In this document: positions 48,735 through 59,240 of the stretch, piece by piece
How positions within the stretch are numbered: the stretch's first letter is position 1
Layout: every line of letters begins with the position of its first letter
Assembly (NCBI RefSeq): GCF_900312675.1
Contig: NZ_OMPC01000009.1
Coordinates: forward strand, 1-64,000
Origin: Aliivibrio sp. EL58
GTDB taxonomy: Bacteria > Pseudomonadota > Gammaproteobacteria > Enterobacterales > Vibrionaceae
Reading direction: 5' to 3'
DNA: 64,000 bases
The notes under the pieces: model-generated
The model's input: only the letters and a program-made list of their open reading frames with translations
The model's database searches: none
What the model was told of the DNA's origin: nothing
Made by a program: the position numbers and the translations under genes

Positions 48735-49706
48735 TTACTCTCCAATAAACTCAAATAACCATTGAGTTAATAATAATTCTTTATTTAGCCCTGGATGAGC
48801 ATTCAACTGTTGTCGTAATTCATTCAAGCTTAAATATTGTTTATAAACTATATTGGTTGGGATACTTTTTGCTAAACGCTCAATACTCTCTTGCTCATCA
48901 CAGTGAACCCAACCTGTAACAACGCCTAATTGTCGCTTTTGAATATCGGACAGTAAGTAGCTTAACCAACAAAGACCTTCATCTTCTAGCTTAATTAAGC
49001 TTTTAACGACATCTGATGTCGCACAAAAAGACGATCCCACACAAGCGCTAAAATGAGAAAGAAGCTGTTGGTGACTCGCTTGTTTCTTATCTTGATAAAA
49101 GCTTTTAACAGCTAATGGTAAATAATTATTCAATCCTATTGATTGTGGACTAACTGTCAGTTTTTCTGTCTCAGCTAACCATTCAGTAATTACTTCTGCA
49201 CTAATCTCTGGTTGCAACCAAACTTGGCAACGACTGCGAATTGTTGGTAATAAATGGTGCGCAGAATTGGCTAACAGTACAAATTGACAGTTCTTAGGTG
49301 GCGCTTCTAATGTCTTAAGCAATGCATTGGCTGCAGACTCTGTCATTTTCTCAGCAGGCTCAATAATGATCATTCGTTTAGCATTAAACTGTGATGACTC
49401 TAATGCCCACGAATTACACTGCCGGATCTGGTCAACCGAAATAGATTTCCCTTCAACTTCGGGTCTAATCCAATGCAGATCAGGATGGTTTCCCGACTCA
49501 ACCAAACCACAACTATGACAAAAGCCACAAGGCTCGGTTCCTTGTGTTAAACACAGTAAGGTATCAGAAAAATACTGAACGAGAGCATCTCTACCTGTTC
49601 CATCTGGCATCGCACACAAGATGGCATGGGGCAATCGATCTGTCGCTATCAATTGCTGCCATTGCTGCCAAACACCTTGCTGCCAAGGATATAATTTAGT
49701 TGCCAT
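48735..49706 (-). CDS. holB: DNA polymerase III subunit delta'
   Basis: Clamp-loader subunit. Seen: AAA+ fold start [15 protein letters not shown], zinc cysteines in [52 protein letters not shown] and the SRCQ sensor. It lacks a functional P-loop, as is normal for delta'. 323 residues. Overlaps tmk by 11 bases. Confidence 0.95.
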   Translation of the reverse strand: MATKLYPWQQGVWQQWQQLIATDRLPHAILCAMPDGTGRDALVQYFSDTLLCLTQGTEPCGFCHSCGLVESGNHPDLHWIRPEVEGKSISVDQIRQCNSWALESSQFNAKRMIIIEPAEKMTESAANALLKTLEAPPKNCQFVLLANSAHHLLPTIRSRCQVWLQPEISAEVITEWLAETEKLTVSPQSIGLNNYLPLAVKSFYQDKKQASHQQLLSHFSACVGSSFCATSDVVKSLIKLEDEGLCWLSYLLSDIQKRQLGVVTGWVHCDEQESIERLAKSIPTNIVYKQYLSLNELRQQLNAHPGLNKELLLTQWLFEFIGE

Positions 49707-50328
49707 TAGCCGCTAACCACGTTTCTAATGCACTAATAATTGACTGTGTTACTGTTTCTAAATCTTGTCCTGCATCAATAGTAATAATAGTTTCATCGCT
49801 ATTGGCAAACTCTAAGTAACGTTCACGACTGCGCTCAAAGAAATCCAGCTTCATCTGCTCAATTCGATCCAATTCTCCACGGGCTGATGCACGTTGAAGA
49901 CCTAATTTAGGATCAATGTCCATATAGATAGTGAAGTCTGGTTTGAAATCACCAAGAACAGTATTTCTCATTGTCGCCATTAAATCACGATCAAAACCAC
50001 GACCACCACCTTGATAGGCTTGTGAAGATAGGTCATGTCGATCACCAACAACCCACTCGCCTCTCGCTAATGCCGGCTTAATCACATTACCAACTAGCTG
50101 TGCTCGTGCTGCATACAGTAGTAATAACTCGGCCATATCCGTTAATGGCTCATCAGGATGACCTTGTTTAACCAACTCACGCATTTTTTCAGCTAATGGC
50201 GTACCGCCTGGCTCTCTTGTCGTCACAGGACTATCAATACCATGCTTAGCAAGGGTCGCTAATACATTTTTAATTGCGGTGCTTTTTCCTGCGCCTTCTA
50301 GGCCTTCAATTACAATAAATTTAGACAT
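49696..50328 (-). CDS. tmk: Thymidylate kinase
   Basis: dTMP to dTDP. Seen: P-loop [12 protein letters not shown] (residues 8-19), [15 protein letters not shown] (DR-type substrate loop), [17 protein letters not shown] and the lid arginines in [13 protein letters not shown]. 210 residues. Starts two bases after the mltG 3' boundary side and overlaps holB. Confidence 0.97.
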   Translation of the reverse strand: MSKFIVIEGLEGAGKSTAIKNVLATLAKHGIDSPVTTREPGGTPLAEKMRELVKQGHPDEPLTDMAELLLLYAARAQLVGNVIKPALARGEWVVGDRHDLSSQAYQGGGRGFDRDLMATMRNTVLGDFKPDFTIYMDIDPKLGLQRASARGELDRIEQMKLDFFERSRERYLEFANSDETIITIDAGQDLETVTQSIISALETWLAANGN

Positions 50329-50330
50329 AA

Positions 50331-51341
50331 TTAATTTCTTAAGGTTCTTAGATAAGCTCTAACTGCTTTGTTATGCTCAACTAGTGATTTAGTGAATTTA
50401 TGACCGCCTGTACCATCTGCAACAAAATAAAGATAACGACTAGTTTCTGGGTGCAGAGCTGCTTTTATCGATGCAGGGCCCGCCATTGCAATCGGTGTTG
50501 GCGGTAGACCATTTATTGTGTACGTATTATAAGCTGTTGGCGTACGTAGATCTTTTTTACGAATATTACCATCGTATTTATCTCCCATTCCGTAAATTAC
50601 GGTTGGATCTGTTTGTAAACGCATCCCACGCTTTAAACGGTTAACAAATACAGAAGATACTCGTTCTCTTTCTGAATCAATCGCTGTTTCTTTTTCAATA
50701 ATAGAGGCTAAGATCAACGCTTCATAAGATGATTTTAAAGGTAGGTTTGCTGATTTAGTTTTCCACTCTGCATCCAGTAATGCCACTAATGCATTATGAG
50801 AGCGCTCTAGAATATCAAAGTCACTCATACCTGCCGTATAATGGTATGTTTCAGCTAAGAACAACCCTTCTAATTTAGAACGATCAACCCCTAATTTCTC
50901 CGCAATTTCTTTTTCTGAAAGATTGCTTAGTTCGTGATCTAAGTAAGGTGCTTGCTCTAATTGTTGCTGCCATTCAGAAAAACGACTTCCTTCAACAAAG
51001 GTAATCGAAAATTGATGCTCTTTACCTGTTTTTAATTGAGTTAATACTGTCGCTAAAGATTGGTTAGGTTCAACCCAATATGTGCCTGCTTTAATTTCAG
51101 TAAGCTCTGGAAACAATCGATGAGTAAAACGCGCCCATTTAGTCTCTGAGATCCATTGCTTCTGTTCAAATTGACGAACCAGTTTTCGATAACTAGTACC
51201 TGGTTTTACCTCAATTAGCTGAGCATCCTTTAATAAAACAGGCTGTTCTGTAAATTGAGTCGCTTGTTGATAGCCCCAAAAGCCAACACCAACCGCGCCT
51301 ATCGCGATGAGTAAAATAAGGAATAACAATTTCTTTAGCAC
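50331..51341 (-). CDS. mltG: Endolytic transglycosylase MltG
   Basis: Inner-membrane YceG-like transglycosylase that cuts nascent glycan strands. Seen: N-terminal membrane helix (residues 4-25), LysM-like segment [17 protein letters not shown], and the catalytic region [28 protein letters not shown] (Glu in IIEKE, cited in part), with [11 protein letters not shown]. 336 residues. Overlaps pabC by seven bases. Confidence 0.95.
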   Translation of the reverse strand: MLKKLLFLILLIAIGAVGVGFWGYQQATQFTEQPVLLKDAQLIEVKPGTSYRKLVRQFEQKQWISETKWARFTHRLFPELTEIKAGTYWVEPNQSLATVLTQLKTGKEHQFSITFVEGSRFSEWQQQLEQAPYLDHELSNLSEKEIAEKLGVDRSKLEGLFLAETYHYTAGMSDFDILERSHNALVALLDAEWKTKSANLPLKSSYEALILASIIEKETAIDSERERVSSVFVNRLKRGMRLQTDPTVIYGMGDKYDGNIRKKDLRTPTAYNTYTINGLPPTPIAMAGPASIKAALHPETSRYLYFVADGTGGHKFTKSLVEHNKAVRAYLRTLRN

Positions 51342-52144
51342 GAGTACAATTTCTCCTGAAATCTGTGTGTAAATTTATGTTGAGTGAATTTTGTATTAAC
51401 AATTGCATTGATTGGTACAATTTCAAATAAAGAATTAGTAATAAAAACTTCATCAGCATTTTCTAGCTCACACAGTTCTACACTAACTTCATTTAACTCT
51501 AATTGAGATTCTTCTATCAACTGTTGCAGGTGCTTTTTCATCACACCTTCTATACCTGAAAAAGATAAATCAGGAGTAAAGATTCTACCATCCTTAATCC
51601 AAAAGATATTACCTATCGAGGTTTCTATAACTTTGTTATTAAGATCAAGAACCACAACATCTGTTGTTTCTGTTTTTTCTATTTCATCTTTGATTAATAC
51701 TTGCTCTAATCGATTTAAATGCTTCATTCCAGCAAGCTGTGGAGATGATAAACCAAGCTTAATCGTAGAGACACCTAATTCAATGCCATTTTTTTGCCAT
51801 TGCTTATAATGGCTTGGATATTGAAAATCAGACACAATGACCTGAGTAGTCACACACCCTTCAGGTGAATAACCTCTGCCACCAGCACCCCGACTAATTA
51901 ATATTTTAATGCCACCAAGCGCCAGACTCTTCGCAACACTGCAAACCTGCGTTTCTAAATCATGCCAATTAGGAGGTATCATCATTAAACGTTTTGCAGA
52001 GGTTTTAAGACGTTCTAAATGAAAAGGCCATAAACATACCTCACCATTTTCAACTTTCATGGTGGTAAAGAAGCCATCTCCATATTGGGTACTTCGATCA
52101 TTAATCGGCAATGTTTCGGATTCAACACCATTAACCCAGTACAT
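51335..52144 (-). CDS. pabC: 4-amino-4-deoxychorismate lyase
   Basis: PLP enzyme releasing p-aminobenzoate for folate. Seen: class IV aminotransferase fold, MYWVNGVESETLPINDRSTQYGDG, RGAGGRGYSP, the PLP Lys in LAGMKHLNRLEQV (about residue 140) and VITNSLFEIVPI. 269 residues. The usual fabF-pabC-mltG-tmk-holB order. Confidence 0.95.
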   Translation of the reverse strand: MYWVNGVESETLPINDRSTQYGDGFFTTMKVENGEVCLWPFHLERLKTSAKRLMMIPPNWHDLETQVCSVAKSLALGGIKILISRGAGGRGYSPEGCVTTQVIVSDFQYPSHYKQWQKNGIELGVSTIKLGLSSPQLAGMKHLNRLEQVLIKDEIEKTETTDVVVLDLNNKVIETSIGNIFWIKDGRIFTPDLSFSGIEGVMKKHLQQLIEESQLELNEVSVELCELENADEVFITNSLFEIVPINAIVNTKFTQHKFTHRFQEKLYSC

Positions 52145-52160
52145 AGAAACTCCAGATAAT

Positions 52161-52196
52161 AAAAAAAGGCGATTTGATATAATATCAAACCGCCTT
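52161..52196 (-). terminator. Terminator after fabF
   Basis: AAGGCGATTTGATAT and ATATCAAACCGCCTT pair with one mismatch; minus-strand T-run at 52161-52166. It separates fabF from pabC, so pabC-mltG-tmk-holB may rely on readthrough or its own promoter. Confidence 0.82.
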
Positions 52197-52245
52197 CAAA
52201 ATATAACTAACTGAATGAAACTAATTAAGCTTCATAAACAAGTTA

Positions 52246-53490
52246 TTACATTTTCTTAAAGATTAGTGAACCGTTAGTACCACCGAAGCCGAACGAATTA
52301 CAAATAGCGTATTCCATGTTCGTTACTTTACGAGCAGTATGAGGAACTAGATCGATATCTAGGCCTTCTTCAGGATCATCAAGATTGATCGTTGGTGGAA
52401 CAATTTGATCAACCAAAGACAGTGCTGTGATAATTGCTTCAACAGAACCGGCAGCACCTAATAAGTGACCTGTCATTGATTTTGTTGATGATACTAATAC
52501 TTGCTTAGTACCCGCTTCACCAAGTGCACGTTTAATGCCCTTAACTTCAGCAACATCACCCGCAGGTGTTGAAGTACCATGAGCATTAACATAACCGATT
52601 TGTTCACCCGTTACGCCTGCATCACGCATTGCTGCTTCCATCGCTAGCGCACCACCAGAACCGTCTGGTGTTGGTGAAGTCATGTGATAAGCATCACCGC
52701 TCATACCAAAGCCAACTAGTTCACAGTAGATTTTTGCACCGCGAGCTTTTGCGTGTTCATATTCTTCAAGAACCATCATACCGGCACCATCACCTAGAAC
52801 AAAACCATCACGGTTTTTATCCCAAGGACGTGAAGCACCTTGTGGGTTCTCATTGTTTGTTGATAGTGCTTTAGCTGCACCAAAACCGCCCATACCTAGC
52901 TCAGTAGATGCTTTTTCAGCACCACCCGCTAGCATTGCATCAGCGTCACCATAAGCGATCATACGTGCAGCATGACCAATATTATGAAGACCTGTAGTAC
53001 AAGCCGTTGAAATTGCGATATTTGGACCACGTAGACCGCGCATAATCGACATATGACCAGCGATCATATTTACGATAGTTGAAGGCACGAAAAACGGACT
53101 GATCTTACGAGGGCCTTTTTCTTTAAATGCTTTGTAGCCAGCTTCGATTAAGCCAAGACCACCAATGCCTGAACCAATTGCAGCACCGATACGGTGAGCA
53201 TTTTCTTCAGTAACTTTAAAACCCGAGTCATCTAATGCCTGGATGCCAGCAGCTACGCCGTATTGGATAAATAAATCCATTTTACGAGCGTCTTTCTTAG
53301 ACATATACTCTTCAGCATTAAAGTCTTTAACTAGACCTGCAAAACGAGTAGTAAACTCAGTGGTATCAAAGTGTTCGATATTAACGATACCACTTTGGCC
53401 TGCTAGCAGCGCTTTCCAAGATGCTTCAACAGTGTTACCCACCGGTGTTAGCATACCCATGCCTGTAACAACTACACGACGTTTGGACAC
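52246..53490 (-). CDS. fabF: 3-oxoacyl-ACP synthase II (FabF)
   Basis: Elongating ketosynthase of fatty acid synthesis, important for temperature control of unsaturation. Seen: [16 protein letters not shown], Cys in [13 protein letters not shown] (about residue 164), His in [11 protein letters not shown] (about 304) and [13 protein letters not shown] (about 341). GTG start with GGAG nine bases upstream. 414 residues. Lies 96 bases after acpP with an intervening hairpin. Confidence 0.97.
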   Translation of the reverse strand: MSKRRVVVTGMGMLTPVGNTVEASWKALLAGQSGIVNIEHFDTTEFTTRFAGLVKDFNAEEYMSKKDARKMDLFIQYGVAAGIQALDDSGFKVTEENAHRIGAAIGSGIGGLGLIEAGYKAFKEKGPRKISPFFVPSTIVNMIAGHMSIMRGLRGPNIAISTACTTGLHNIGHAARMIAYGDADAMLAGGAEKASTELGMGGFGAAKALSTNNENPQGASRPWDKNRDGFVLGDGAGMMVLEEYEHAKARGAKIYCELVGFGMSGDAYHMTSPTPDGSGGALAMEAAMRDAGVTGEQIGYVNAHGTSTPAGDVAEVKGIKRALGEAGTKQVLVSSTKSMTGHLLGAAGSVEAIITALSLVDQIVPPTINLDDPEEGLDIDLVPHTARKVTNMEYAICNSFGFGGTNGSLIFKKM

Positions 53491-53547
53491 GATATATTTC
53501 TCCGGAATTAATTGATATTAGATAGGGATTGTAGCGTACTAAAAACT

Positions 53548-53570
53548 CAGGCGGTCAAGATGACCGCCTG
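53548..53570 (-). promoter_or_regulatory. Hairpin between acpP and fabF (attenuator-like)
   Basis: CAGGCGGTC pairs perfectly with GACCGCCTG around a 5-nt loop, followed on the minus strand by AGTTTTTAG. The GC-rich stem and short T-tract suit partial termination or a processing/stability element that lets acpP exceed fabF in expression. Confidence 0.65.
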
Positions 53571-53586
53571 GAAGGTATTTCTTTTA

Positions 53587-53820
53587 TTACTGTGCGCTAG
53601 TTACGTAGTCGATAGCAGCTTGAACAGTAGTGATTTTCTCAGCTTCTTCATCTGGAATCTCAGTGTCAAACTCTTCTTCTAGAGCCATAACTAGTTCAAC
53701 TGTATCTAGTGAATCTGCACCTAGGTCATCAACGAATGATGCTTCGTTTTTAACTTCAGCTTCACCAACACCTAGTTGCTCAATGATGATTTTCTTTACG
53801 CGTTCTTCAAGATTGCTCAT
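53587..53820 (-). CDS. acpP: Acyl carrier protein AcpP
   Basis: Central carrier of fatty acid synthesis. Seen: phosphopantetheine Ser in [39 protein letters not shown]. 77 residues; almost identical to other gamma-proteobacterial AcpP. Good ribosome site. It lies between fabG and fabF with a terminator upstream and a hairpin downstream, indicating its own strong promoter in 53821-53950. Confidence 0.98.
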   Translation of the reverse strand: MSNLEERVKKIIIEQLGVGEAEVKNEASFVDDLGADSLDTVELVMALEEEFDTEIPDEEAEKITTVQAAIDYVTSAQ

Positions 53821-53951
53821 TTTAATTTTCCTAATTACAGATTTCGCTGATTTGCGATACTTGCTGTATTTTATTCATTAATAAGAAAGTTGCAAGGCCA
53901 AGATTGCTGGTCAAACCACGAAAATCGTGATTTTTAGTGCAATTTTGACCC

Positions 53952-53984
53952 AAAATTGACTTAAGTCACCCTTAAGTCAATTTT
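53952..53984 (-). terminator. Terminator between fabG and acpP
   Basis: AAAATTGACTTAAG pairs perfectly over 14 bp with CTTAAGTCAATTTT around TCACC. On the minus strand it lies just past the fabG stop with a short T-tract. Confidence 0.8.
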
Positions 53985-53989
53985 ATAAA

Positions 53990-54727
53990 TTAAACCATGT
54001 ACATGCCGCCATTCACATGCAAAGTTTCGCCTGTGATGTAAGCTGCTTCTGGAGATGCTAAAAAGACAACTGCAGCAGCAATTTCTTTAGGATCACCTAA
54101 ACGACCAGCAGGTACAGATGATAGTGTTGCAGCTCGCTGCTCATCATTCAAGGCTTTTGTCATATCAGTTTCAATAAAACCTGGAGCAACTGTATTTACA
54201 GTTATGCCACGAGAAGCAACTTCACGAGCCATTGATTTAGTAAAACCGATAACACCAGCTTTCGCCGCTGCATAGTTTGTTTGTCCTGCATTACCCATAG
54301 TGCCAACTACTGAACCTACGTTGATAATACGACCATTGCGTTTTTTCATCATGCCACGAAGTACCGCTTTAGATAAGCGGAAAATAGACGTTAGGTTGGT
54401 ATCAATGATATCCATCCATTCATCATCTTTCATACGCATAAGTAAGTTATCACGAGTAATACCTGCATTGTTTACAAGAATATCTAATGCACCAAACTCA
54501 TCATTGATGGTTTTTAATACTTCGGCAACAGACTCTGCATCCGTTACGTTCAGAGCAAGACCTTTACCGTTCTCGCCTAGGTACTCACTGATTGCAGCAG
54601 CGCCATTTTCAGAAGTAGCTGTACCAATAACCGTTGCTCCGCGCGACACTAATTGCTCAGCAATTGCACGACCAATACCACGGCTAGCGCCAGTAACTAA
54701 GGCAATTTTGCCTTCTAAATTCATCAT
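53990..54727 (-). CDS. fabG: 3-oxoacyl-ACP reductase FabG
   Basis: NADPH-dependent reduction of 3-oxoacyl-ACP. Seen: TGASRGIGRAIAE (cofactor loop), NNAGITRDNLLMRM, catalytic Ser/Tyr/Lys in NVGSVVGTMGNAGQTNYAAAKAG, and C-terminal GETLHVNGGMYMV. Two ATG codons in a row can start it; the second gives the 244-residue protein like E. coli. GGGA lies upstream. 16 bases after fabD. Confidence 0.97.
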   Translation of the reverse strand: MMNLEGKIALVTGASRGIGRAIAEQLVSRGATVIGTATSENGAAAISEYLGENGKGLALNVTDAESVAEVLKTINDEFGALDILVNNAGITRDNLLMRMKDDEWMDIIDTNLTSIFRLSKAVLRGMMKKRNGRIINVGSVVGTMGNAGQTNYAAAKAGVIGFTKSMAREVASRGITVNTVAPGFIETDMTKALNDEQRAATLSSVPAGRLGDPKEIAAAVVFLASPEAAYITGETLHVNGGMYMV

Positions 54728-54743
54728 TTACTATTCCCTTTAA

Positions 54744-55667
54744 TTACTTAGCAGCTTCAAGAGAAGCAGCATCATTTACTGCTGCTGCGCTAAGTGATTT
54801 AACGATTCGTTTAGTTAAACCAGTAAGAACTTTACCTGGACCAACTTCATATAAGGTTTCAACACCTTGTTCAGCCATTGTTTCAACAACTTCCGTCCAA
54901 CGTACTGGGCAGTATAATTGACGAACAAGTGCATCTTTAATTTTTGCAGGATCAGTTTCAGCAATAACATCAACGTTATTAATAACTGGCAATGTTGGAG
55001 CAGAAAACTCAAGGCTCTCTAATGCTACCGCAAGCTTATCAGCCGCAGGTTTCATTAATGCACAATGCGATGGAACCGATACTGGTAAAGGAAGCGCACG
55101 TTTTGCACCCGCTTCTTTACATAATACACCAGCACGCTCAACAGCATCTTTATTACCAGCAATAACCACTTGGCCTGGTGAGTTAAAGTTTACAGGAGAA
55201 ACAACTTCACCTTGTGCAGCTTCTTCACATGCTTTAGCAATCGAGTCGTTATCCAAACCAATAATGGCATACATTGCGCCAACACCAGCTGGAACGGCTT
55301 CTTGCATTAATTGACCACGAAGCTCAACTAATTTAATCGCATCTTTAAAGTCCACTACTCCTGCACATACAAGCGCAGAATATTCACCAAGACTATGACC
55401 AGCTAAAACAGATGGTTGTGCTAAACCTTGCTCTTGCCATACACGCCATAATGCAACAGAGGTTGCTAATAATGCTGGCTGAGTACGAAAAGTTTGGTTT
55501 AAATCTTCTGCTGGGCCATTTTGAACAAGTGACCACAAGTCATAACCTAACGCTTCAGATGCTTCTGAAAAAGTTTGCGTTACAACTTCGTGTTGCTCAC
55601 CTAACTCAGCAAGCATGCCAACAGCTTGAGAGCCTTGACCTGGAAAAACGATAGCAAAATTGCTCAT
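54744..55667 (-). CDS. fabD: Malonyl-CoA:ACP transacylase FabD
   Basis: Loads malonyl onto AcpP. Seen: FPGQGSQAVGM, nucleophile in AGHSLGEYSALVCAG (Ser about residue 92), catalytic His in SVPSHCALMKPA. 307 residues. AAAGGAA ribosome site. Confidence 0.97.
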   Translation of the reverse strand: MSNFAIVFPGQGSQAVGMLAELGEQHEVVTQTFSEASEALGYDLWSLVQNGPAEDLNQTFRTQPALLATSVALWRVWQEQGLAQPSVLAGHSLGEYSALVCAGVVDFKDAIKLVELRGQLMQEAVPAGVGAMYAIIGLDNDSIAKACEEAAQGEVVSPVNFNSPGQVVIAGNKDAVERAGVLCKEAGAKRALPLPVSVPSHCALMKPAADKLAVALESLEFSAPTLPVINNVDVIAETDPAKIKDALVRQLYCPVRWTEVVETMAEQGVETLYEVGPGKVLTGLTKRIVKSLSAAAVNDAASLEAAK

Positions 55668-55731
55668 GAATATTATTTCCTTTAAATAAGCATATAAAGA
55701 AATTAGATCGCTACGATGATCTATTTCTCAC

Positions 55732-56685
55732 TTAAAACTTAACGAGTGCAGAACCCCAAGTAAAACCCCCACCAAATGCTTCAAGCAATAAAGTTTGGCC
55801 TCGTTGGATTCTGCCATCACGTACTGCTTCATCTAATGCCGTAGGCACCGTTGCTGCAGAAGTATTACCGTGACGATCGAGAGTAACAACAACTTGATCC
55901 ATCGACATCGACAGTTTCTTCGCTGTTGCTTTAATAATTCGTAAATTTGCCTGATGAGGTACTAACCAGTCTAACTCTGATTTATCCATTTGGTTTTTAT
56001 GAAGTGTTTCTTTCACCAAATTCGATAACTGAGTCACGGCAACTTTAAAGACTTCATTCCCAGCCATGTGTAGCCACTTATCTGCTTCTTCATTTTTACG
56101 AGAAGGAACAGGTAAAGAAAGTAATTCACCAAATTTACCATCAGCATGCAAATGCGTTGAGATAATACCTGGTTCTTCACTTTGACCAATAATCACAGCG
56201 CCAGCACCATCACCAAATAAGATAACAGTAGAGCGATCTTCTGGGTTACAGGTATGAGATACAGCATCAGATCCAATCACAAGCACATTTTTTGCCATGC
56301 CTGTCTTGATGTGCTGATCAGCCACACTCAATGCATAAACGAAACCAGAACAAGCTGCTGATAGATCAAACGCTGGACAGCCTTGGATTTCTAATAATCC
56401 TTGGACTTCACATGCAGCAGAAGGAAATGAGTACGTAGGTGTACTTGTTGCCAAGATAATCAGATCAATATCATGCTTATCTATTCCAGCCATTTCGATT
56501 GCATTTACAGAAGCCAAGTGCGCCATAGTAGCCACTGACTCATCTTTGCCAGCAATGCGACGTTCACTAATACCAGTACGAGCTAGGATCCACTCATCAC
56601 TTGTATCGACCATTTTTTCTAAATCCGCGTTAGAGCGAATTTGTGCTGGTAAATAGCTACCAGTACCTAAAATTTTGCTATACAT
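55732..56685 (-). CDS. fabH: 3-oxoacyl-ACP synthase III (FabH)
   Basis: Initiates fatty acid synthesis from acetyl-CoA and malonyl-ACP. Seen: Cys in [13 protein letters not shown] (about residue 112), His in [11 protein letters not shown] (about 244) and Asn in [12 protein letters not shown] (about 274). 317 residues. Begins just past the plsX stop with a weak Shine-Dalgarno, suggesting reinitiation. Confidence 0.97.
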   Translation of the reverse strand: MYSKILGTGSYLPAQIRSNADLEKMVDTSDEWILARTGISERRIAGKDESVATMAHLASVNAIEMAGIDKHDIDLIILATSTPTYSFPSAACEVQGLLEIQGCPAFDLSAACSGFVYALSVADQHIKTGMAKNVLVIGSDAVSHTCNPEDRSTVILFGDGAGAVIIGQSEEPGIISTHLHADGKFGELLSLPVPSRKNEEADKWLHMAGNEVFKVAVTQLSNLVKETLHKNQMDKSELDWLVPHQANLRIIKATAKKLSMSMDQVVVTLDRHGNTSAATVPTALDEAVRDGRIQRGQTLLLEAFGGGFTWGSALVKF

Positions 56686-56690
56686 GAAGA

Positions 56691-57716
56691 CTAATAATGC
56701 CTCTCGAGTAAAACTGCCTCCAAGCGATCACTAATACGATTAGGTATTTGACGCTTGACCTCATGAACCGCTTCCTTGATGGCATTGTTAAAGGCAGATA
56801 TATCTGCACTTCCATGACTTTTTACAACAATGCCGCGCAATCCTATCAGACTTGCGCCGTTATACTGGTCGGGGTTCAACTCTTTTAAGCTAGAAATGAC
56901 ATCACCAAAGAGCCATTTCGCTAAAATTTGTTTAAATTTTGATGTTACTAGATGTGATTTTAGTTGATCTAGAAATAAATGCGCAACGCCTTCGCTTGTT
57001 TTCAAGCAAACATTACCAACAAACCCATCACACACTACTACATCAGCAATGCCTTGATAAAGCTTATCACCTTCAATATAGCCAATATATTGAATATCTT
57101 GGCATTGATGTAACATTTCAGAGCAACGTTTTATTTGATCATTACCTTTTATTTCTTCTTCACCAATATTCAATAGAGCGACTTTTGCCTTACGCCCTAA
57201 TGATTGTTCTGCTAATTCAGCACCCATTACAGCAAATTGAAATAAGGTTTCAGCATCGCATGATACATTAGCGCCGAGATCTAGCATCCAAGTACGTTGG
57301 TTATTTTTCGTTGGTAATGGACTGATCAATGCAGGGCGTTCTACGCCAGGAAGAAGCTTTAAAGTAAAACGAGATAATCCCATTAATGCCCCAGTATTGC
57401 CTGCGCTAATACACGCTTGAGCATCTGAACTGGAAACTAAATCAAGGGCGACTCTCATTGAGCTACCACGACTATGTCGGAGAGCTTTTGAAGGCGGTGT
57501 GTTATTACCAATTACGCTGTCGCTATGGACAATTGATAATCTTGAGTTGGGGGTATAATTTAGGTGTGTTAATTGTGTAGAAATCGCATCACGATCTCCA
57601 ACAATAGTTATTTTTAGCTCTGGGAATTGCGACAATGCCTGCACGGCGGCAGGCACTGTAACTTGGGGACCGAAATCCCCACCCATCGCATCAATTGCAA
57701 TGGTTAGCTGCTGCAA
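56691..57716 (-). CDS. plsX: Phosphate acyltransferase PlsX
   Basis: Makes acyl-phosphate from acyl-ACP for phospholipid synthesis. Seen: [51 protein letters not shown]. 341 residues. The start is TTG; TAAGG overlapping the rpmF stop is its ribosome site, eight bases upstream, and the resulting N-terminus aligns with E. coli PlsX. Confidence 0.96.
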   Translation of the reverse strand: MQQLTIAIDAMGGDFGPQVTVPAAVQALSQFPELKITIVGDRDAISTQLTHLNYTPNSRLSIVHSDSVIGNNTPPSKALRHSRGSSMRVALDLVSSSDAQACISAGNTGALMGLSRFTLKLLPGVERPALISPLPTKNNQRTWMLDLGANVSCDAETLFQFAVMGAELAEQSLGRKAKVALLNIGEEEIKGNDQIKRCSEMLHQCQDIQYIGYIEGDKLYQGIADVVVCDGFVGNVCLKTSEGVAHLFLDQLKSHLVTSKFKQILAKWLFGDVISSLKELNPDQYNGASLIGLRGIVVKSHGSADISAFNNAIKEAVHEVKRQIPNRISDRLEAVLLERHY

Positions 57717-57726
57717 AGCGTCAACC

Positions 57727-57897
57727 TTACTTGTTGATTACCTTGCGGCCACGGTAAAAACCGTCAGCTGTAACGTTGTGACGAAGGTGAGTTTCGCCAC
57801 TAGTTGCGTCTACAGATAAAGCAGCTGTAGTTAGTGCATCATGTGAACGACGCATGCCACGCATTGAACGTGATTTTTTGCTCTTTTGTACGGCCAT
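57727..57897 (-). CDS. rpmF: 50S ribosomal protein L32
   Basis: 56-residue basic protein ([20 protein letters not shown]..., [17 protein letters not shown]). Lies between yceD and plsX as in other gamma-proteobacteria. The usual zinc-type Cys pairs of some L32 forms are absent (Cys-less form). GGAG precedes its ATG. Confidence 0.97.
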   Translation of the reverse strand: MAVQKSKKSRSMRGMRRSHDALTTAALSVDATSGETHLRHNVTADGFYRGRKVINK

Positions 57898-57913
57898 GGA
57901 CCCTACTCCTCAA

Positions 57914-58435
57914 TTACTGTTGTTTTAAAGATTTTAAAACATCAAACGGATTCGGTTTCTCTTCCTCTTCAGGAATTTCGCCAAATACCAAATTGTTAGA
58001 TTTGACCTGACAATCTTTAATGTCATGCATAGCGACTTGCGGCAACGCTAGAATAAACTCGTCAGTTACCAACTCAACGAGATCAACTTCACCTACTTCA
58101 TTTAAATCTACAAACTCATATTCCTCAGGAACTAGAGCTGCCTTTTCTTCGCTTAAAAAAGGCGTACACTTAAATGATACATTTAGGTGATGTTCAAAAT
58201 TTTTATTACAGCGTTGACATTCCAACAATACATTGACGCTAGCTTTACCAGAGATAACGGCTAATCGTTGTTCGTCAACTTTAAATGACATCGTGACTTC
58301 AGCATCACTTTTCACATCTTCAGTAGATTCAGCCAAACGCTTTAAAATATCAGATTGGATGATTCCATCGTAATCTAATCTTCGTTGAGCGTTTTGGATT
58401 GCATCAACTGTTCGTGGTATTTTTACCTTTTGCAT
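57914..58435 (-). CDS. yceD: 23S rRNA accumulation protein YceD (DUF177)
   Basis: Conserved partner of rpmF, linked to 23S rRNA accumulation. Seen: KIPRTVDAIQNAQRRLDYDG at the start, the CxxC in LLECQRCNKNF (about residues 75-78), EYEFVDLNEVGEVDLVELVTDEFILALP (cited in part), and a C-terminal NPFDVLKSLKQ. 173 residues. Starts the minus-strand run that reaches tatD. Confidence 0.94.
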   Translation of the reverse strand: MQKVKIPRTVDAIQNAQRRLDYDGIIQSDILKRLAESTEDVKSDAEVTMSFKVDEQRLAVISGKASVNVLLECQRCNKNFEHHLNVSFKCTPFLSEEKAALVPEEYEFVDLNEVGEVDLVELVTDEFILALPQVAMHDIKDCQVKSNNLVFGEIPEEEEKPNPFDVLKSLKQQ

Positions 58436-58568
58436 AGGGCGCGCATCTTATCTTTCTAAAGCCTTAGAGTCAAAGAAAAATGGCAAAAAATATGCTTTTT
58501 TTCTTCCCAGTTGCTATTTCAGCAGAGTTGCTAATAATAAACGAAAAGTTTAAGAAGAAGAACCCATT

Positions 58569-59150
58569 ATGCAACCAAAACTCATTCTAGCTTCAACATC
58601 GCCTTTTCGACGCTCGATCTTAGAGAAGATCCAAGTCCCTTTTGATGCAATTTCACCCAATTGCGATGAGACACCGTTGGAAAATGAATCACCTAGAGAT
58701 TTAGTCACTCGCTTAGCGGAGCAAAAAGCACTCTCTTGCGGCATTAAGGATCCTAACTACTTGATCATAGGATCCGACCAAGTCTGCAAGATTAATGATC
58801 GCATTGTAGGAAAGCCATTAACACGCGAAAAAGCCATTACTCAACTTCAGGAAGCCAGCGGGCAAATTATTACTTTCTATACGGGTTTATCGCTATTTAA
58901 TAGCACGACAATGGTGAGTGAAACCCTTTGTGAAGAGTTTAAGGTTCATTTCCGCCAGTTAACAAAAAAACAAATTGAAAATTATGTGGATAAAGAAATG
59001 CCATTGTATTGTGCTGGTAGTTTTAAGTGTGAGGGACTTGGTATTGCCTTATTTGAAAAACTAGAAGGAAAAGATCCAAATACTTTAATTGGTCTTCCCT
59101 TGATAACACTGATAGATATGCTGGAACGTCAACAATTCCAAGTTTTATAA
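58569..59150 (+). CDS. yceF: Maf family nucleoside triphosphate pyrophosphatase YceF
   Basis: House-cleaning pyrophosphatase; E. coli YceF prefers 7-methyl-GTP. Seen: [61 protein letters not shown], and [31 protein letters not shown] (cited in part). 193 residues. Divergent from yceD. Confidence 0.94.
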   Translation: MQPKLILASTSPFRRSILEKIQVPFDAISPNCDETPLENESPRDLVTRLAEQKALSCGIKDPNYLIIGSDQVCKINDRIVGKPLTREKAITQLQEASGQIITFYTGLSLFNSTTMVSETLCEEFKVHFRQLTKKQIENYVDKEMPLYCAGSFKCEGLGIALFEKLEGKDPNTLIGLPLITLIDMLERQQFQVL

Positions 59151-59177
59151 GCAATTTTTTGATCGAAAGATGTGAGT

Positions 59178-59214
59178 AAAAAAAAGCGATAAGTGCTAAA
59201 TAACACTTATCGCT
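59178..59214 (-). terminator. Terminator after rluC (also after yceF)
   Basis: AGCGATAAGTG (59185-59195) pairs with CACTTATCGCT (59204-59214); the minus-strand T-run (59178-59184) marks it for rluC. Confidence 0.9.
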
Positions 59215-59240
59215 AGAATAATAAAAAGAGTAACCACACG

